From Vibrio sinaloensis (GTDB taxonomy: Bacteria; Pseudomonadota; Gammaproteobacteria; Enterobacterales; Vibrionaceae): a DNA stretch of 64,000 nucleotides. Position 1 is the stretch's first letter. The number at the start of each line of letters is the position of its first letter. Made by a program: the position numbers and the translations under genes. Below, one piece after another: positions 17,050-25,203 of the stretch. The notes under the pieces were generated by a model. That model was not told the origin of the DNA. It saw only the letters and a program-made list of their open reading frames with translations, and did no database searches. The stretch covers positions 124,001 to 188,000 of the forward strand of contig NZ_JWLV01000047.1 in assembly GCF_000808535.1 (NCBI RefSeq), given 5' to 3'.

Positions 17050-17067
17050 AGCGTACACGTGTTCACT
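17050..17067 (+). promoter_or_regulatory. FabR box in the fabA promoter
   Basis: AGCGTACACGTGTTCACT is a near-perfect 18-bp palindrome matching the FabR operator consensus AGCGTACANNTGTTCGCT with one difference. It lies 34 bp upstream of the fabA ATG. FabR represses unsaturated fatty acid synthesis genes in response to acyl-ACP/CoA saturation. Confidence 0.65.
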
Positions 17068-17101
17068 AAGATGCGACTATCAAATATTGGAGTCATTGAT
17101 A

Positions 17102-17620
17102 ATGCAAAACAAACGTGAATCATATAACCGTGAAGATCTTCTAGCGTCGAGCCAAGGCGAGCTTTTTGGCCCTGGATATCCTCAACTGCCTGCACCAAAC
17201 ATGCTGATGATGGACCGCATCACCAAGATGTCTGAGACTGAAGGTGATTTTGGTAAAGGTCTTATCCTTGCGGAGTTAGATATCACACCTGACCTGTGGT
17301 TCTTTGATTGCCACTTCCCTGGCGACCCTGTAATGCCAGGTTGTTTAGGACTGGATGCAATGTGGCAGCTTGTTGGCTTCTTCCTTGGCTGGGTTGGCGG
17401 CAAAGGTAAAGGTCGAGCTCTAGGTGTTGGCGAAGTTAAGTTTACGGGCCAAATCCTACCGACAGCGAAAAAAGTGACTTATGAAATTCACATGAAACGC
17501 GTTGTTAACCGCAAGCTAGTTATGGGTTTAGCTGACGGTCGTGTTCTTGTGGACGGTAAAGAAATCTACGTAGCAAAAGATTTAAAAGTTGGTCTTTTCC
17601 AAGATACATCTGCGTTTTAA
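17102..17620 (+). CDS. fabA: 3-hydroxydecanoyl-ACP dehydratase/isomerase FabA
   Basis: 172 aa from the ATG at 17102 (MQNKRESYNREDLLASSQG), the family-standard length and start; the in-frame extension upstream runs into the promoter. It is a single hotdog domain with catalytic His71 in DCHFPGDPVMPG and the active-site Asp in CLGLDAMWQL. It dehydrates 3-hydroxydecanoyl-ACP and isomerises the product, the branch point to unsaturated fatty acids. FabR- and FadR-type sites lie upstream and a strong terminator downstream. Confidence 0.97.
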   Translation: MQNKRESYNREDLLASSQGELFGPGYPQLPAPNMLMMDRITKMSETEGDFGKGLILAELDITPDLWFFDCHFPGDPVMPGCLGLDAMWQLVGFFLGWVGGKGKGRALGVGEVKFTGQILPTAKKVTYEIHMKRVVNRKLVMGLADGRVLVDGKEIYVAKDLKVGLFQDTSAF

Positions 17621-17636
17621 TAGAATCCTTTTAAAG

Positions 17637-17660
17637 ACGACTCTTCGGAGTCGTTTTTTA
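17637..17660 (+). terminator. fabA terminator
   Basis: ACGACTC-TTCG-GAGTCGT with a UUCG tetraloop followed by six T, 17 bp after the fabA stop codon. Confidence 0.9.
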
Positions 17661-17669
17661 TCCCCTGGC

Positions 17670-17690
17670 AATTTAGTTATAGTGCATTAT
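17670..17690 (+). repeat. 21-bp repeat, copy 2
   Basis: Identical to 12665-12685 over 21 bp. It lies between the fabA terminator and the rmf terminator. Confidence 0.7.
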
Positions 17691-17720
17691 ACTACTATTT
17701 ATTGTGCGCTAATAACGGTT

Positions 17721-17740
17721 AAAGCCCCTTTCGGGGCTTT
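17721..17740. terminator. rmf terminator (usable in both directions)
   Basis: AAAGCCCC-TTTC-GGGGCTTT, an 8-bp stem between convergent fabA and rmf. It lies 28 bp past the rmf stop codon on the minus strand, with A/T tracts on both sides. Confidence 0.8.
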
Positions 17741-17768
17741 ATTCCTATATGTATGTGGATTTGAGTCG

Positions 17769-17942
17769 TTATTTGTAGAGACCAGATTGTTTATCTTCTC
17801 TGGCATCGCGCCAACCACCAAGCCAATAGGATCGAGCATCCATCTGTTGGTATGGACATGCGTCCATAGAACGGCCATTTAAGCCTGCCTTATAACCTTG
17901 AGATTGCGCTCTTTCCATGCGGTCACGCTTTTGTCTCTTCAT
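17769..17942 (-). CDS. rmf: Ribosome modulation factor Rmf
   Basis: 57 aa from the ATG at 17942 (MKRQKRDRMERAQSQGYKAG), then RSMDACPYQQMDARSYWLGGWRDAR, the conserved Rmf sequence. Rmf dimerises 70S ribosomes into inactive 100S particles in stationary phase. The very basic composition and short length fit. It lies convergent to fabA, as in E. coli. Confidence 0.95.
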   Translation of the reverse strand: MKRQKRDRMERAQSQGYKAGLNGRSMDACPYQQMDARSYWLGGWRDAREDKQSGLYK

Positions 17943-18055
17943 AGTGTCGTCCTCATACAAGAAAGTGTTTTCTAACGTACTACTATTAAACTAATGTGGA
18001 GCTTTTGTGACTCCACAATTAAGAATCGATCAAAACAGAGCCTTTCTCAAGGTAT

Positions 18056-18090
18056 AAAAAAAGCACAGATCCAAAAATGTGAACCTGTGC
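18056..18090 (-). terminator. Terminator after the DUF3466 gene
   Basis: GCACAG (18063-18068) pairs with CTGTGC (18085-18090). On the minus strand the stem is followed by seven T, about 19 bp after the stop codon. Confidence 0.7.
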
Positions 18091-18108
18091 CCTAGATTAA
18101 AAAATCAC

Positions 18109-19710
18109 CTATTTTCTACGGAACCCTATCAGGCCAAGTACTGTCAGAGCAAAAAGACCAAATCCAGCACCTTGTCGCTCAACCTTAGTCGTTTCGCGAG
18201 GACGCGATTGAATATCGCTAGAAGTCTTACCATTCATCGGGACCAACTTAACCGCTACGATTGAAGCGCCTGCTTTACAACTTGCATCAATGGCAGAACT
18301 ATCAAAACCACCAGCACAATAGTAGGCAGTACCAGCAATAACACCAGCATCATTGATATCAGTCGCATCGATCACACGATAAGCATTATTGCTACTTAAA
18401 CCATAGGTAAGATCGTCAAGATACCAAGCTTTATTGCCTAATGGAGCTTTTGCGTCTGTGGACAAAAGTGGTGCGATAAACGCTCGCTTAGCTCTCGGCT
18501 TACCACCGTTTGATTCCTGGTGGCGTTCAAAGTCAACCTGTCCAACTGCTTCACTGTTGTTGTTGATTGCGCCAGCAATGCCATTGGCACTAGTAAAGAA
18601 GATGTCACCAGGAAAATCTGCACCACCAAGTGAAGACTTCGTCACATCAGGTACATAGAACAAACGATTTGCGTATGCACCGTCAATTGGCTCACGGTAT
18701 TTTACCGTGCCAATCGCAACGCCTTTGTCGTTGACTGACGTTAACAAGGAATTAAGGTATTTATTGTCGTCGTTGTATGTACCGACGTAGGTTTTGTTTA
18801 CCGTGGTTCCATCGATCTTAAATACCGCAGCAAGAGGAATCTCGTCACTGTTGGAATCATAACCAACCGCGTAAACCCCTACTGGGTTATTGCTATTATC
18901 TTTAACTTCAGCGACGTCTCTTGCACTGCCTTGAGGGATTGAGCGGCTGCTAATGCTACCACCAGATGCTATCAAAGTTTGCGTAGCACCACTGTTGGTC
19001 CAAATCGCCGCTTGAGAGCGGAAATCGTTAGCGTTACTTGTCTCAAAAGAAACACTACCTACATATAGGTCTTGCCCTTCTAATTTAGAGAAGACCTTTC
19101 GTTGCACGCCATCAGCATCAGCAATGTCGACATCAGCGAAAGACTGCGTTCGCGCTTTAAGACTGTCGCCATAGTAAGTACCGATGGCTTTGTTATTCGC
19201 TGGATCAACAATTTGATTAATAATTACGTTGTCACGTGCACTTTCAATCGCTGTATCTTCAATATATGCATACGAGTTGTTCAACGATCCTTCTGTCGCA
19301 TAACCCGCAGAATACTGTCTACTCGCCCAACGCTTACATAGCTCTTTAGAGTAATCTAAAAAGTTATCACAGTACTTACGAAAGCCATCGTAGCCATCTT
19401 CAAGATAGTCATAACCGTTTTCGAGCAAAAATGGCGCTTCGTTTCGGTAGTTGAAACCTTCTGGGTTTTGTTTTTCCTCAAAACCGATTTTTTGTTCATC
19501 CTCATGGAGAATATTACAATCCTTGCCGGGATCAATTGGAGCATTGATATCTGTCCAGCAATCTATAGATGAACTTTGAATCGCTGCACCAAACGTTTCA
19601 CCACCATTCGCAGGTTGATAAGCATGGATCTGATAGATAGCGGCACTTGCGCTAAAAGATGCGGCAACCATTGCCGCAACCATTGAAATTTTAAAAATCT
19701 TACTACTCAT
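18109..19710 (-). CDS. DUF3466 family exported protein with a C-terminal sorting-type tail
   Basis: 533 aa with an N-terminal signal peptide (MSSKIFKISMVAAMVAASFS). The body contains several GTAYY/AVGYDSN/AVGQVDF-like segments, a repeated beta-type pattern with cysteines (CWTDINAP, CNILHEDE, CKRWAS). The last 23 residues form a Gly-rich linker, a hydrophobic helix and a basic end (GAGFGLFALTVLGLIGFRRK), as in GlyGly-CTERM proteins processed by rhombosortase. It follows uup by 6 bp on the same strand, so it is likely co-transcribed. The family is of unknown function and typical of marine gamma-proteobacteria. Confidence 0.8.
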   Translation of the reverse strand: MSSKIFKISMVAAMVAASFSASAAIYQIHAYQPANGGETFGAAIQSSSIDCWTDINAPIDPGKDCNILHEDEQKIGFEEKQNPEGFNYRNEAPFLLENGYDYLEDGYDGFRKYCDNFLDYSKELCKRWASRQYSAGYATEGSLNNSYAYIEDTAIESARDNVIINQIVDPANNKAIGTYYGDSLKARTQSFADVDIADADGVQRKVFSKLEGQDLYVGSVSFETSNANDFRSQAAIWTNSGATQTLIASGGSISSRSIPQGSARDVAEVKDNSNNPVGVYAVGYDSNSDEIPLAAVFKIDGTTVNKTYVGTYNDDNKYLNSLLTSVNDKGVAIGTVKYREPIDGAYANRLFYVPDVTKSSLGGADFPGDIFFTSANGIAGAINNNSEAVGQVDFERHQESNGGKPRAKRAFIAPLLSTDAKAPLGNKAWYLDDLTYGLSSNNAYRVIDATDINDAGVIAGTAYYCAGGFDSSAIDASCKAGASIVAVKLVPMNGKTSSDIQSRPRETTKVERQGAGFGLFALTVLGLIGFRRK

Positions 19711-19716
19711 TAGACG

Positions 19717-21633
19717 TTAACTTTCCTGTTGCATTGCTTCGAGCTCTTCCCAGCGCTCAAAAGCAACTTCAAGCTCCTGCTCGGTGGCAGCAAGCTTATC
19801 TAAAATGGGTTGTGTCTGCTCTACTGATTTTGAGAAAAACTCAGGATTGTTCACCTGCTCTTGCAGACTTTCAATCTCGGCTTCTAACTCTTCAAGCTTG
19901 GCTGGTAGTGCCTCTAACTCTCGCTGCAGTTTATAAGATAATTTCTTAGGCTTATTCTTAACAGGTGCAGTTTTGGGAGTTTCCTCAAGCTGTTTTTCAT
20001 TTTTCGTTGGTTTTTCAACCGTACGTTGACTGTGCGCTTGAGCTCGTTGTTGCTGAGCGTCATGGTAGCCGCCGACAAACTCTTCAATAACGCCTTCACC
20101 TTCAAAGATCCAGCTCGTCGTTACCGTGTTATCAACAAATTGACGATCGTGGCTGACTAAAAGAAGCGTACCCTGATAATTGGCAAGCAAATCTTCTAAA
20201 AGTTCCAACGTTTCGATGTCTAAATCGTTAGTTGGTTCATCTAGCACCAATAAGTTGTTCGCACGGAGGAATATGCGCGCAAGAAGTAATCGGTTCTTCT
20301 CTCCTCCGGACAGAGCTTTAACTGGTGTACGCGCTCGCTTGGGCGCAAACAAAAAGTCTTGCAGGTAGCTCAACGCATGTCTCTGGCGCCCACCCACCAT
20401 CACTTCTTGCTTGCCATCGGCCAAGTTGTCGATCACAGACTTCTCTGGGTCAAGCACTTCGCGATACTGATCAAAGTAGGCAACTTCCAGTTTGGTACCA
20501 CAGTGTAAACGGCCGCTTTGCGGTTCAAGCTCGTTAAGCAGTAGTTTCAGCAGCGTACTCTTACCGCAACCATTCGGACCGATAAGTGCGATCCGATCGC
20601 CGCGCATGATGTTGAAAGAGAAATCTTTGACAATACTCTTTCCTTCAATGGAGTAATTGATGTTTTGCGCTTCAAACACAATCTTGCCTGAACGAGATGC
20701 ATCATCGATTTGGATGTTCGCTTTACCTTGGACTTCGCGTCTGTCTGAACGCTCTTCACGGAGCTTTTTGAGCGCGCGAACTCGGCCTTCGTTACGTGTA
20801 CGGCGCGCTTTAATCCCTTGGCGAATCCACACCTCTTCCTGAGCCAGTTTTTTATCAAACTCTGCGTTTTGCATCTCTTCGACGCGTAGCATCTCCTCTT
20901 TTTCAACCAAGTAGTTCTCATAATCACCAGGAAAAGAAGAGAGCTTACCGCGATCTAAGTCAACAATGCGTGTCGCCATCGATTTAATGAATGCACGGTC
21001 ATGGGAGATAAAAATGATCGAGCCGCGGAAGTCTTTCAGGAAGTTCTCCAACCACTCGATAGTCGTAACGTCTAGGTGGTTAGTTGGTTCGTCAAGCAGC
21101 AGAACATCCGGATCGCATACCAACGCACGCGCTAACGCAGCCTTACGCTGCCAACCGCCAGAAAGGTCGGTCAATTGGGTATGCCCATCAAGCTTAAGAG
21201 CCGTAAGGACGTTTTTAATGCGATCTTCAAAACGCCAAGCGCCTGAGTGTTCGAGCTGCTCTTGAATTCGGGCGAGCTTGTTGATGTTTTGCTCTGAAGG
21301 GTCGATGGCAATCAGATCAAGCTGATCTTGGTAGATCTTAAGCTGCTCGCCGACTTCGGCTAATCCACCAGCGACGTATTCAAGAACAGTTCCCTCTTGA
21401 TTTCGGGGCGGATCTTGTTCGAGACGAGAGACAATGACATCTTGCGTAACGGTCAGTTTACCATCATCAAGTAATACATCGCCTGCTAGGACTTTCATCA
21501 GCGTGGATTTACCCGCGCCATTGCGACCAACTAAACAGACTCGTTCGTTTTCTTGTAATGCAAAATCTGCATGGTCAAGTAGAGGGTGATCACCGTAAGC
21601 CAGCAATCCATTATTGATGGTAAGTAATGCCAT
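19717..21633 (-). CDS. uup: ABC-F ATPase Uup
   Basis: 638 aa with two ABC domains and no membrane segments. Walker A motifs are GRNGAGKST (about 36) and GPNGCGKST (about 350); signature motifs are LSGGWQRK and LSGGEKNR. A linker of about 80 residues joins the domains, and a C-terminal coiled coil (ELEALPAKLEELEAEIESLQ) is the DNA-binding tail known from Uup. ABC-F proteins act on ribosomes; Uup also reduces precise transposon excision in E. coli. Its start overlaps the end of the glutaredoxin-like gene by 23 bp. Confidence 0.93.
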   Translation of the reverse strand: MALLTINNGLLAYGDHPLLDHADFALQENERVCLVGRNGAGKSTLMKVLAGDVLLDDGKLTVTQDVIVSRLEQDPPRNQEGTVLEYVAGGLAEVGEQLKIYQDQLDLIAIDPSEQNINKLARIQEQLEHSGAWRFEDRIKNVLTALKLDGHTQLTDLSGGWQRKAALARALVCDPDVLLLDEPTNHLDVTTIEWLENFLKDFRGSIIFISHDRAFIKSMATRIVDLDRGKLSSFPGDYENYLVEKEEMLRVEEMQNAEFDKKLAQEEVWIRQGIKARRTRNEGRVRALKKLREERSDRREVQGKANIQIDDASRSGKIVFEAQNINYSIEGKSIVKDFSFNIMRGDRIALIGPNGCGKSTLLKLLLNELEPQSGRLHCGTKLEVAYFDQYREVLDPEKSVIDNLADGKQEVMVGGRQRHALSYLQDFLFAPKRARTPVKALSGGEKNRLLLARIFLRANNLLVLDEPTNDLDIETLELLEDLLANYQGTLLLVSHDRQFVDNTVTTSWIFEGEGVIEEFVGGYHDAQQQRAQAHSQRTVEKPTKNEKQLEETPKTAPVKNKPKKLSYKLQRELEALPAKLEELEAEIESLQEQVNNPEFFSKSVEQTQPILDKLAATEQELEVAFERWEELEAMQQES

Positions 21634-21853
21634 TTTTATCTAACCAAAGTTTCAATTCTTGTAAGTCGAAAGGCCAGTTAAGCTCGGTATCGTTGAAATT
21701 GAGCACTGGAATAGTGACGCCGTAACGAGAAAATAGCTCATCGTCAAAGGCAATATCGATGATACGTATGTGCTCTGCAATACCTGCTTGCTGACACAAT
21801 TGAAAAGCCATCTCACAGAGATGGCACCCTTCTGTACTATATAAAGTGATCAC
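21611..21853 (-). CDS. Glutaredoxin-like thiol protein (DUF836)
   Basis: 80 aa, thioredoxin fold. The redox motif GCHLC is at residues 9-13, followed by the typical cis-Pro segment VTIPVLNF and a terminal helix (FDLQELKLWLDK). A glutaredoxin-family protein of the YuzD/DUF836 type; a specific substrate is not known. It lies between rlmKL (9 bp upstream) and uup (23-bp overlap), all on the minus strand, so one operon rlmKL-grx-uup-DUF3466 is likely. Confidence 0.85.
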   Translation of the reverse strand: MITLYSTEGCHLCEMAFQLCQQAGIAEHIRIIDIAFDDELFSRYGVTIPVLNFNDTELNWPFDLQELKLWLDKNGITYHQ

Positions 21854-21862
21854 GAAACCAAC

Positions 21863-23986
21863 TTATTCCTTGTGGGTTAAGATCCAGCAGTTATGAATAT
21901 GCTTGTTGCGAGAAAAATCAAGCGGCAGAGTTTGATTTGAAATGTTTTTCGCCTCTAGCCCCAACTCATTCAATGCGTCCAAGTCCATTTTAAAGTGGCG
22001 TTTGTTGTTTGAAAAAACAATGGTTCCACCGGCACGAAGGAGTCGCTTAAGATCTTTCATCAATTGAATGTGGTCACGCTGGACATCAAATGACTGTTCC
22101 ATACGTTTCGAGTTAGAAAACGTCGGTGGGTCAATAAAGATTAAATCAAACTTCTCTGTAGAGTTTGCCAACCACTGCAAGCAATCTGCCTGCTCGTACC
22201 GATGTTGTCTGCCAACCTGCCCGTTGAGCTTCATGTTCTCTTTCGCCCACTCCAAGTAGGTTTTAGACATGTCGACCGTGGTCGTGGACTTTGCACCGCC
22301 ACATGCGGCGTGAACTGTGCCTGACCCAGTGTAAGCAAATAGGTTTAAGAAATCTTTACCTTGCGAGAGTTCACCCAATTTACGACGGGTGATTTTATGA
22401 TCAAGGAACAATCCAGTATCTAGGTAGTCGTGAAGGTTAACGAGCAGCTTCACGCCATACTCGTTGACTTGCATTGTTTCTGACTCCTGAGAGAGCTTTT
22501 GATACTGAGAGCGCCCTTTTTGCTTCTCACGCACTTTCAGCACAACTTTGTTAGCCTCAGTACCAGTCACCTGAATTGCTGCGCGAATAATATCTGTAAG
22601 ACGACGCTTTGCTTTCTCTTCAGGGATATTCTTTGGAGCCGCGTATTCCTGAATCACTAGGTGATCAAGGTAGACATCGATAGCCACGTTGTACTCTGGT
22701 AAATCTGCATCATAAATACGGTAGCAATCGAGCTGCTCTTTGCGCGCCCATTTACCAATCTTACCAATGTTCTTCTTTAGACGGTTGGCAAAATCTGGTG
22801 CGATTAAAGATTCAGTGACAGCGTCACCTCTAGATTCTGCAGGGCGATCTGAAATGGAGTAGTTTTTTTGATGACAAGGCAACGCGCCATTGTTCAATTT
22901 GAACTGCTTATCAGCTCGCATACGCAGGCAACTGAGCAGCTCATCAGAGCTTGAGAAGATAGACGCTTGGCATCCGCCGAACTGGTCTTTGAGCTGTGCA
23001 CCAAAGGCTGTATATAGAGCAATCAGACCAGGATGAGTACCTAAGCGTTCACCATAAGGTGGGTTTGACACGATGACGCCATGCTCAAAACCAGCAGGTC
23101 GCATAACCTTAGCTGCATCCCCTTCTTGGAACTCAATAAGCGACTCAACACCTGCACGGCGCGCATTGTCTTTCGCGGTTTTAAGTACACGAGCATCGTT
23201 GTCAAAGCCGTAGAACTTAGCGTCAACTTTTTTGACACCACGACGAGCCTGCACTGAAGCTTCAGACTTTATCTCAGCCCAAAGCTCTGGCTCAAAGTCT
23301 TCAAGGGATTCGAAGCCCCACTTTTTACGATTCACACCTGGCGCCATATTCGCAGCCATCATCGCAGCTTCAATCAAGAGCGTTCCTGAACCACACATAG
23401 GGTCTAACATCGACTTACTCTCATCCCAGCCACTGCGAAGAATAATAGCCGCCGCTAACGTCTCACGCAGAGGCGCACGGCCTGATTCTGGGCGATAGCC
23501 ACGTTGATGTAGGCCTCCACCGACCATATCGATACCAAGTAACGCTTTATCTTTATGTAAGCGAACGTGGATACGAAGATCGGCACGATCTTTACTGATC
23601 GACGGTCGTGGGAGGTTCTTCTTCTCATAACAGTCCACTACCGCATCTTTGACTTTCATCGCTCCGTACTGACTGTTACGAATCTCTCGGTTCGTACCAT
23701 TAAAGTCAACGACGAACTTTTTCGAACTATGGAAATGGTTGACCCAGTTTACTGATGATGTCGCAAGGTATAGATCCATATCGTCGTTACAAGTGAACTC
23801 TGATAGAACGCGAACAAAGCGAGAAGCCAAACGGCTCCATAGACAGCAGCGATAAATCTGCTCAATTGATGCTTTAAAACGGACACCTGCTTGTACAGGT
23901 TTTGCGTCGTTAATCCCTAGCTTTGTTAACTCTTCTACTAACAGGTTCTCCAAACCATTGGATGTAACCGCAAGATATTGATGCAT
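21863..23986 (-). CDS. rlmKL: Bifunctional 23S rRNA methyltransferase RlmKL
   Basis: 707 aa from the ATG at 23986 (MHQYLAVTSNGLENLLVEEL); the in-frame ATG at 24034 adds 16 unconserved residues. Order: THUMP domain (1-155), RlmL methyltransferase (m2G2445) with DPMCGSGTLLIEAA and SNPPYGER (about 310), then RlmK methyltransferase (m7G2069) with NLFAYTGSGTVHAA and FIDPPTFSNSKRM (about 619). Both sites look intact. An exact matS site lies within it at 22815. Confidence 0.95.
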   Translation of the reverse strand: MHQYLAVTSNGLENLLVEELTKLGINDAKPVQAGVRFKASIEQIYRCCLWSRLASRFVRVLSEFTCNDDMDLYLATSSVNWVNHFHSSKKFVVDFNGTNREIRNSQYGAMKVKDAVVDCYEKKNLPRPSISKDRADLRIHVRLHKDKALLGIDMVGGGLHQRGYRPESGRAPLRETLAAAIILRSGWDESKSMLDPMCGSGTLLIEAAMMAANMAPGVNRKKWGFESLEDFEPELWAEIKSEASVQARRGVKKVDAKFYGFDNDARVLKTAKDNARRAGVESLIEFQEGDAAKVMRPAGFEHGVIVSNPPYGERLGTHPGLIALYTAFGAQLKDQFGGCQASIFSSSDELLSCLRMRADKQFKLNNGALPCHQKNYSISDRPAESRGDAVTESLIAPDFANRLKKNIGKIGKWARKEQLDCYRIYDADLPEYNVAIDVYLDHLVIQEYAAPKNIPEEKAKRRLTDIIRAAIQVTGTEANKVVLKVREKQKGRSQYQKLSQESETMQVNEYGVKLLVNLHDYLDTGLFLDHKITRRKLGELSQGKDFLNLFAYTGSGTVHAACGGAKSTTTVDMSKTYLEWAKENMKLNGQVGRQHRYEQADCLQWLANSTEKFDLIFIDPPTFSNSKRMEQSFDVQRDHIQLMKDLKRLLRAGGTIVFSNNKRHFKMDLDALNELGLEAKNISNQTLPLDFSRNKHIHNCWILTHKE
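22815..22827. other. matS site (MatP binding)
   Basis: GTGACAGCGTCAC matches GTGACRNYGTCAC exactly; intragenic in rlmKL. Confidence 0.8.
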
Positions 23987-24034
23987 AGTGAACTTATTAT
24001 TCTGTTGAAAATGACCTCTCATTATACCTGACAA

Positions 24035-24415
24035 CCGAGCAACATCGTTAATCCAAATAGCGTTATTCAGCCTTTCCGCTGCTGTCTGATGAAATAACCA
24101 TCAACTCTCATCTAGTCAGAGAGTTACCAACCTTTCTAATAAATCGTCAATTTCCTATCGAATTTCTTGGCCTAAGGAGATAGTGAATACTTATTTACTT
24201 TATAATTGGTCTATACCAACCAACAAAAAAGACGTAAGTTTATTACCAAATAATACCAAAAGGGGGAATTTTGCATATTGATGGAAGCGATTAAGCCAAA
24301 ATTGCCGATGAAAGTGACTCAAATTATTGTCTGAAAACCGAACGATTCTCACATTCAATAATCAGTTCTCCGTGAGGATACGAAGGAATTTAGATGGAAT
24401 AAGATGGGTTTTAGG
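24035..24415. other. 381-bp gene-free stretch upstream of rlmKL
   Basis: No convincing gene. E. coli has ycbX at this place; no trace of it is seen. It holds the rlmKL promoter region, a short inverted repeat TTGGT-CTAT-ACCAA at about 24206-24219 resembling a GntR-family operator but with no matching gene beside it, and a possible 32-codon ORF from a GTG at 24183 (AAGGAG just before it, very tight spacing). Confidence 0.5.
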
Positions 24416-24441
24416 CAAAAAAAATCGGCCATAGGGCCGAT
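24416..24441 (-). terminator. zapC terminator
   Basis: ATCGGCC-ATAG-GGCCGAT. On the minus strand the hairpin is followed by eight T, 26 bp after the zapC stop codon. Confidence 0.9.
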
Positions 24442-24466
24442 GGGAAATCATAAAAGGAACGAAAAA

Positions 24467-25012
24467 TTAGCCAACCAAAGCGATTGGTTGAGCTTGGAAC
24501 TGGTGGTTTATAAGCAGCATTCGGTCATGCATCACTTTGATTGCCTCACCAAACGACAACGACTTAATGCCATTCAACTGGAATTCGTCAAGTGAGACAG
24601 ACACACATAAGCTGGCGTACTCCCCGACTTCGATGACAATAAAAGAGCTCGAACCGCTTGACGTCGACAACTGAACAAAGTCACCTTCCTCAAGCGCTAG
24701 ATTTCCATCCGATAGTGAATCAAAAAACCAGCTCTTGGGTTGCACAGGTTTGTGAAAGCGTTTCGCTGCCACACAGTACAAGGCTAATTCGGCTTGACGT
24801 GGCTCAGAGAGCCCAAGCAGCGCAATTTGTTCTTTGTAGGTTTGATAAGCGGATGCATCATCGACAGAAAACTCGTTGATGCCAATCGCACACTCGACGA
24901 TTAGTTTGCGAGGAAGGTTGGTCTTAAACAGCATACCATCACCCAGATCGAGCATCAGGTGCCCTTCTGAGTCATCGTAGTACCAAGTCCATTTGTCACT
25001 GGGTTTAAGCAT
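24467..25012 (-). CDS. zapC: Cell division protein ZapC
   Basis: 181 aa from the ATG at 25012 (MLKPSDKWTWYYDDSEGHLML); the preceding ATG at 25015 is equally possible. A two-domain, beta-rich cytoplasmic protein with family blocks such as LDLGDGMLFKTNLP and LPLEEGDFV-type segments. ZapC binds FtsZ and promotes bundling of protofilaments at the Z ring. It lies between pyrD and rlmKL as in E. coli, in the same direction as pyrD, each with its own terminator. Confidence 0.9.
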   Translation of the reverse strand: MLKPSDKWTWYYDDSEGHLMLDLGDGMLFKTNLPRKLIVECAIGINEFSVDDASAYQTYKEQIALLGLSEPRQAELALYCVAAKRFHKPVQPKSWFFDSLSDGNLALEEGDFVQLSTSSGSSSFIVIEVGEYASLCVSVSLDEFQLNGIKSLSFGEAIKVMHDRMLLINHQFQAQPIALVG

Positions 25013-25098
25013 CATTCCAATCTCTATGTCGTTTGAATTTAGGTAAACGCTTAATTACCTGTCCAAGCAATGATTTGAATTTTATTCGCTATACCAAT

Positions 25099-25132
25099 AA
25101 AAAAAAGAGGAAATGAAAACTCATTTCCTCTT
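25099..25132 (-). terminator. pyrD terminator
   Basis: A 12-bp perfect stem AAGAGGAAATGA/TCATTTCCTCTT with an AAAC loop. On the minus strand it runs into a T8 tract. The unusually long 70-bp gap after pyrD holds a matS site. Confidence 0.9.
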
Positions 25133-25165
25133 CAAATTCGGTGTTTGAAACCCATCTAGCTCAGT

Positions 25166-25178
25166 GTGACAATGTCAC
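25166..25178. other. matS site (MatP binding)
   Basis: GTGACAATGTCAC matches the consensus exactly. It is intergenic, between the pyrD stop codon and the pyrD terminator, where coding constraint cannot explain it. Confidence 0.85.
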
Positions 25179-25203
25179 GCCAATCAATATGTTAGGCGTA
25201 AAG

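Noticed and set aside
17703..17715. TGTGCGCTAATAA as a second dif-like XerC half
   Set aside because: Only the GTGCGC core matches; no XerD half follows.
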